Assembly: GCA_028279725.1 (NCBI GenBank)
Contig: JANQNE010000005.1
Location: 1 to 35,324 of the forward strand
Origin: Candidatus Nanoarchaeia archaeon
Lineage (GTDB): Archaea; Nanobdellota; Nanobdellia; Woesearchaeales; JANQNE01
DNA length: 35,324 nucleotides
Direction of reading: 5' to 3'
The notes below the pieces were generated by a model. It saw only the letters and a program-made list of their open reading frames with translations. It was not told where the DNA came from and did no database searches. A program made the translations under genes and the position numbers. Shown here one piece after another: positions 32,801 to 35,324 of this stretch (positions are counted from its first letter, which is position 1; every line of letters begins with the position of its first letter).

Positions 32801-32973
32801 TGGTGAAAAGCGTCCAGATCAGGATTTCAGTAAGCGAGCAGATAGATGACATACTTAGCCGAGTGTCTAAAAAGCTCGGCAAGAACAAGTCTATGTTAGC
32901 TAGAGAGCTTATGGAACAGAAGATGTATGATCTGGAACTTATACAAAGAGGTTTGAAAAATATAGAACTTTAA
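32800..32973 (+). CDS. Ribbon-helix-helix DNA-binding protein, copy 1
   Basis: This is a 57-residue protein with the RHH (Arc/MetJ/CopG-like) layout: a beta-strand KSVQIRISVS, helix A (about residues 11-26, EQIDDILSRVSKKLG), the turn KNKS, and helix B (about 31-52). RHH proteins bind operators as dimers through the strand and often repress their own operon; some are antitoxins. Its ATG overlaps the TAA of the giant gene (TAATG), implying co-transcription and likely translational coupling. GAGG at 32785-32788 is a weak, distant ribosome-binding match. No toxin gene is adjacent, so a plain regulator is more likely than an antitoxin. The target is unknown. Confidence 0.85.
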   Translation: MVKSVQIRISVSEQIDDILSRVSKKLGKNKSMLARELMEQKMYDLELIQRGLKNIEL

Positions 32974-32982
32974 GATTGGGGG

Positions 32983-32992
32983 TAAAAATATT
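32983..32992 (+). promoter_or_regulatory. Possible TATA-like element upstream of the structured spacer
   Basis: The AT-only run TAAAAATATT lies in the 110-bp spacer between the two RHH genes. A start about 20-25 bp downstream would fall close to the first hairpin at 33005, giving a short structured leader for the second RHH gene. The match to an archaeal TATA box is only fair. Confidence 0.35.
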
Positions 32993-33004
32993 AGAGGGGT
33001 GTAG

Positions 33005-33084
33005 CTATAGATTTGACCTATGGGACTCCGGTGCAGAGCACTAGGAGTCGCATGCTTTTGGTCAAATTTTCGGCAAAAATTTGA
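33005..33084 (+). promoter_or_regulatory. Candidate structured leader RNA with pseudoknot and start-codon-masking hairpin
   Basis: Four pairings are visible. H1: CTATAG (33005-33010) with CTATGG (33018-33023), including one G-T pair, around the 7-nt loop ATTTGAC. H2 directly abuts it: GACTCC (33024-33029) with GGAGTC (33044-33049), containing an inner GTGC/GCAC helix (33031-33034/33038-33041). A pseudoknot can form between ATTTGACC (33011-33018, H1 loop plus one base) and GGTCAAAT (33060-33067). H3: TCAAATTTT (33062-33070) with AAAATTTGA (33076-33084), whose last base is the A of the next ATG. H3 and the pseudoknot share 33062-33067 and exclude each other. I match it to no known riboswitch class. 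Confidence 0.5.
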
Positions 33085-33257
33085 TGGTGAAAAGCGTACA
33101 GATAAGGATATCAGTAAGCGAACAGATAGATGACATACTTGACAGAGTAGCTAAAAAGCTCGGCAAGAACAAGTCCATGTTAGCTAGAGAGCTTATGGAA
33201 CAGAAGATGTACGACTTAGATCTTATCCAAAGAGGATTAAAGAATATAGAATTTTGA
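33084..33257 (+). CDS. Ribbon-helix-helix DNA-binding protein, copy 2
   Basis: This 57-residue paralog of the preceding gene is identical at 53 of 57 positions (changes S20D, S23A, E46D, L57F). By my count 21 of 174 bases including the stop codon differ, mostly at third positions, so both proteins appear to be under purifying selection after a tandem duplication. It has the RHH layout with strand KSVQIRISVS and two helices. No Shine-Dalgarno sequence precedes the ATG. Instead a hairpin in the spacer reaches the A of the start codon. A heterodimer with copy 1 is possible, since helix residues are almost unchanged. Confidence 0.85.
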   Translation: MVKSVQIRISVSEQIDDILDRVAKKLGKNKSMLARELMEQKMYDLDLIQRGLKNIEF

Positions 33258-33263
33258 TTAGGG

Positions 33264-33321
33264 GACTTTTTGCAAAGCAAAAACGTCGCCTGCTTTTTAC
33301 CAGATTTTTTGCAAAAATCTG
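33264..33321 (+). terminator. Tandem T-rich hairpins after the RHH pair
   Basis: Two strong inverted repeats follow the second RHH stop by 6 bp. One is GACTTTTTGC-AAA-GCAAAAA with a bulged C and closing GTC (33264-33287). The other is CAGATTTTT-TGC-AAAAATCTG (33301-33321), a perfect 9-bp stem. T runs at 33267-33271, 33294-33298 and 33305-33310 suit archaeal oligo-T termination. The arms can also pair across the two hairpins, so alternative folds exist. Confidence 0.6.
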
Positions 33322-33396
33322 AGAACACTGAGTTTTGATAAGGTTATTTTATTCAAATTTCACTAAAATTATTTGTTATTTTTATCGTCGGTAATT

Positions 33397-33458
33397 ATTT
33401 ATCGATAAATACATTAACAAATATACTAATACAAACATTAGTGTTATTATTAGTATAT
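33397..33458 (+). promoter_or_regulatory. Palindrome cluster upstream of the winged-helix gene (candidate operator)
   Basis: A perfect 14-bp palindrome ATTTATCGATAAAT lies at 33397-33410. ATATACTAATA (33421-33431) is inverted as TATTAGTATAT (33448-33458), with an additional ATTAGT at 33437-33442. The cluster sits about 36-97 bp upstream of the TATA box of the winged-helix gene. Binding by the winged-helix or RHH proteins is inference. The remainder of 33322-33525 is AT-rich with nothing else recognisable. Confidence 0.45.
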
Positions 33459-33493
33459 TCATCTAAATCTACACCTATGTATTTACCGATAGA

Positions 33494-33501
33494 TTTATAT
33501 A
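33494..33501 (+). promoter_or_regulatory. Archaeal TATA box for the winged-helix gene
   Basis: TTTATATA is centred about 29 bp before the ATG at 33526. Archaeal TATA boxes lie about 25-30 bp upstream of transcription starts, so transcription would begin at or next to the ATG and give a leaderless mRNA. No ribosome-binding site precedes the ATG, which agrees. The bases before the box (ACCGATAGA) are a possible BRE. Confidence 0.7.
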
Positions 33502-33525
33502 CTAGTTCCTGCTAATTTTAGCTAG

Positions 33526-33741
33526 ATGCGCAAAAAAGAGGATAAGATTAGCTCTAGAATTCTTAGTCTTATAGCCAAAGCTGGCGAACCGTTAGAGACT
33601 GTTGAGATTGAAGGACTTCTAAAAAATGTATCTAGAGTAAAGATCCTCTATAGGCTCCACCAATTGCGTGGAGACGGAAAGATCAAAGGCAAACCTGTAG
33701 GTTCTGGTAAGGGAACCTGGATATGGTGGAAAGGAGGCTAG
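33526..33741 (+). CDS. Small winged-helix DNA-binding protein
   Basis: The gene encodes 71 residues. The sequence fits a minimal winged helix-turn-helix: helix 1 (SSRILSLIAKAG, about residues 9-20), helix 2 (TVEIEGLLKN, about 25-34), recognition helix (SRVKILYRLHQLRGDG, about 36-51), then a wing with GKGTWIWWKG at the C-terminus. The start is fixed by an in-frame TAG immediately before the ATG (33523-33525) and the TATA box spacing. It probably regulates transcription. Because its stop is 2 bp before the next gene, the two form an operon, and control of that surface protein, of itself, or both is likely. The exact family was not identified. Confidence 0.8.
   Translation: MRKKEDKISSRILSLIAKAGEPLETVEIEGLLKNVSRVKILYRLHQLRGDGKIKGKPVGSGKGTWIWWKGG
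33733..33737 (+). promoter_or_regulatory. Shine-Dalgarno site deciding the start of the last gene
   Basis: GGAGG sits 6 bases before the ATG at 33744, inside the last codons of the winged-helix gene. This is the best ribosome-binding match in the right-hand cluster and supports coupled translation. A second, weaker match (AAAGGTG, 33785-33791) precedes an in-frame ATG at 33798. Confidence 0.65.
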
Positions 33742-33743
33742 AA

Positions 33744-35324
33744 ATGAAAACAAAAAACAAGACAGGAGATTTGAAACTAAATTACAAAGGTGTTCCAATG
33801 AAAAGAATCATATTCTTATCTCTGCTAGCCTCAATCTTCATACTCTCCCTTAGCGTCAGCTCTCTTGGAGCACTGTTAACTGATCAGGCAGCCAATGTTC
33901 GTATAAACGGAACATTGGTTGCATCAGCTAACTTGACAGTAAACATCTATGATGTTGAAACAGGTGGATCACCTGTATACACAGAACTTTTTGAAGACGC
34001 AGTTACAGACGGAAGTTGGGATGTAACACTAGGAGAAACAGCTTCATTAACATTAGAATACGGAAAAACATACTACTTAGACCAGTCTATAAATTCAGTT
34101 GATCTTGATTATAAGAACAACACAGGCGGAACAACAGAAAGAAAAGCATTCATATCAACGACAGGCGAGATCGGATCAGAAGATCTTGATCTTGATGGAA
34201 ATGTTGGTATCGGTACTGACAGTCCTAGCGAAGAACTCCATATTCAGACATCAGGAAATTCCGCAGCTATAATTTTAGATAGATCAGATTCAAATAATGA
34301 GGTGTGGATTGGTGCAGGAGGATCCAATGGAGGAATCGGAACTACATCAGGAACAGAAAAAGGTTTCCAACTATATGCCAACGGAACAACAGCAGTACAA
34401 CTTCAGCCTTCAGGCAACGTCGGTATCGGAACAGATAACCCAACTTCAGATTTACATGTTTATAGTAGCGATTATACTATTATAGATTTAGAAGCAGTAG
34501 GAGGAGGTTCATATTATCCAGGATTACAATTCACAAAAGCTGGTTCTCGGGCAGCGGCGTTGTTTATCAACAGCGATGATCAATCTACGATGAGTGGAGC
34601 AGCCGCAAATGATACAATATTAGTAGCAGACGGCATTGGAGGGATTGGACTTGCAACTAATTCTGCCGCTCCTGATTTGTATATTGATGGAACATCAGGC
34701 AACGTAGGAATTGGAACAACATCCCCTAGTGGAACTTTGGAAATAGTAAGTGGTAATAATGCTAACAACATTTTGATAGCAGATGCTTCAGCAGATTCAA
34801 CTCTTAAGGAAGCAAGGATTGGTGTTAATCATTATATTAATTCAGAAGAGCCGATGGCATTGATTTATGGAGCTTCAACAGGTACAAATAATATTGTTAA
34901 TATTGGAGGAGGAACTACAACTATGAACGCTCCCACTTATATTTCTTTATACACTGCTACAGATGATACAACGATAACGGGAACAGAACGTATGAGAATA
35001 GATTCATCAGGCAACGTAGGAATTGGAACAACATCTCCAAACTCAAAGCTTGAAGTATCAGATGGCAGTGATTCTGTAGAGATAGGCCCTCACAATACAT
35101 ACGCACACATCAATCTTAAGGATGGATCTGGCAACGCTGTCTTAGCCGGTTGGAGCTCAGATTTTAGGATAAATAATTCAGGTAACTGGGACTTTGTAAT
35201 TGATTCATCAGGCAAAGTTGGTATCGGAACAACAAACCCAACCAGTAAATTAGCTGTAAGTGATTCTTCAGAATCAGACATTAGATTGATCAGGGATGAT
35301 TCCACAACAACTACAGATGAATTG
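33744..35324 (+). CDS. Secreted repeat protein with GNVGIGT motifs (tail-fibre-like surface protein), 3' end outside the window
   Basis: At least 527 codons are visible, still open at the right edge. A signal peptide is clear from Met-19 (MKRIIFLSLLASIFILSLS). The 18 residues before it are favoured only by the GGAGG site, so the true start could be 33798. Residues about 45-125 form an all-beta N-terminal domain (ANLTVNIYDVETGGSPVY; WDVTLGETASLTLEYGKTY). After that come repeats built around SGNVGIGTTSP. This motif is known from long beta-helical, tail-fibre-like proteins that often end in a self-cleaving S74 peptidase chaperone domain; that end, if present, lies outside. A cell-surface adhesive or fibrous role is inference. 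Confidence 0.85.
   Translation, partial: MKTKNKTGDLKLNYKGVPMKRIIFLSLLASIFILSLSVSSLGALLTDQAANVRINGTLVASANLTVNIYDVETGGSPVYTELFEDAVTDGSWDVTLGETASLTLEYGKTYYLDQSINSVDLDYKNNTGGTTERKAFISTTGEIGSEDLDLDGNVGIGTDSPSEELHIQTSGNSAAIILDRSDSNNEVWIGAGGSNGGIGTTSGTEKGFQLYANGTTAVQLQPSGNVGIGTDNPTSDLHVYSSDYTIIDLEAVGGGSYYPGLQFTKAGSRAAALFINSDDQSTMSGAAANDTILVADGIGGIGLATNSAAPDLYIDGTSGNVGIGTTSPSGTLEIVSGNNANNILIADASADSTLKEARIGVNHYINSEEPMALIYGASTGTNNIVNIGGGTTTMNAPTYISLYTATDDTTITGTERMRIDSSGNVGIGTTSPNSKLEVSDGSDSVEIGPHNTYAHINLKDGSGNAVLAGWSSDFRINNSGNWDFVIDSSGKVGIGTTNPTSKLAVSDSSESDIRLIRDDSTTTTDEL
34198..35240 (+). repeat. GNVGIGT motif repeats in the last gene
   Basis: Five copies of (S)GNVGIGT(D/T)xP occur at about 34198, 34410, 34695, 35007 and 35208, spaced 200-312 bp. 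The copies at 34695 and 35007 are identical in DNA over about 29 bp, so recent duplication or gene conversion is likely. The sequence between motifs is not conserved, and each unit probably makes one segment of an elongated beta-rich fibre. Confidence 0.8.

Noticed and set aside
31195-31830. 211-residue reading frame on the minus strand
   Set aside because: It is antisense to the Lys/Glu-rich tail, where the codon bias leaves the reverse strand free of stops; the Ser/Phe-rich translation has no recognisable domain.
2-32800. A hidden enzyme (protease, glycosidase or polyketide-type) inside the giant frame
   Set aside because: Reading through the frame shows only beta-sandwich, propeller and cysteine modules and the tail; no catalytic motif in the expected context was found.
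33011-33067. ATTTGACC/GGTCAAAT as terminal inverted repeats of a tiny mobile element
   Set aside because: Only about 57 bp long, no target-site duplication seen, and the repeats are better explained by RNA pairing with the hairpins between them.
32997-33075. tRNA-like sequence (GGGGTGTAGCTATAG at the 5' side, GGTCAAAT resembling a T-loop; also looked at on the minus strand)
   Set aside because: No acceptor stem closes the ends, the T-arm stem is short or mismatched, and the central stem-loops do not give a 7-base anticodon loop.
33062-33328. 88-residue minus-strand frame across the second RHH gene
   Set aside because: It is the shadow of the RHH coding frame, and its ends fall in the hairpins; the forward frame is conserved in the paralog with mainly silent changes.
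34198-35240. Regularly spaced direct repeats considered as a CRISPR array
   Set aside because: Repeats are in frame and encode the GNVGIGT motif, spacing is 200-312 bp and uneven, and no cas genes are present.
33744-35324. GNVGIGT-repeat gene as evidence of a virus-derived region
   Set aside because: The motif is shared by tail fibres and cellular surface proteins; here there is a signal peptide and no capsid, portal, terminase or integrase gene nearby.

Overview
The window looks like part of an archaeal genome, most plausibly an AT-rich DPANN-type lineage (Woesearchaeota/Pacearchaeota-like). The reasons are a PGF-pre-PGF type module before the membrane anchor of a giant surface protein, Asn/Thr/Ser-rich extracellular repeats full of N-glycosylation sequons, an archaeal TATA box placed for a leaderless transcript, and small RHH and winged-helix regulators. 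The lineage is inferred from style, not from a marker gene.

About 93% of the window (2-32800, + strand) is one uninterrupted reading frame of more than 10,900 codons. It is open at the left edge: the first ATG (11) lies inside a repeat that recurs later in the same protein, so the true start is upstream. The visible product is a giant secreted, membrane-anchored, adhesin-like protein. It has about 21 LamG-type (concanavalin-like) domains, cysteine-rich modules, three DxDGDG-type or related modules, Fn3/Ig-like and cadherin-like domains, an LVIVD-type beta-propeller, a PGF-pre-PGF domain, one transmembrane helix, and a cytoplasmic K/E/R-rich coiled-coil tail of about 450 residues with a thrice-repeated GLYKTPEE-like motif. 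The repeats are hierarchical: a block of about 3.1 kb recurs 20.1 kb later, a LamG cassette of about 2.5 kb occurs three times, and a 2,178-bp block is repeated in tandem. Several domains appear nested inside others (LamG in LamG, propeller in cadherin-like domain).

The right 2.5 kb holds a small regulatory cluster. A 57-residue ribbon-helix-helix gene overlaps the stop of the giant gene (TAATG). A near-identical RHH paralog follows after a 110-bp spacer. That spacer can fold into two adjacent hairpins, a pseudoknot, and a competing hairpin that covers the paralog's start codon, which is a riboswitch-like layout. Tandem T-rich hairpins close this unit. A palindrome-rich promoter region of 268 bp then precedes a leaderless 71-residue winged-helix gene (33526-33741). 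Its stop is 2 bp before a secreted protein gene with repeated GNVGIGT motifs, which runs off the right edge.

Taken together this is a cell-surface locus: two long repetitive exported proteins with three tiny DNA-binding proteins between them. I see no tRNA, rRNA, CRISPR array, transposase or enzyme gene in the window.
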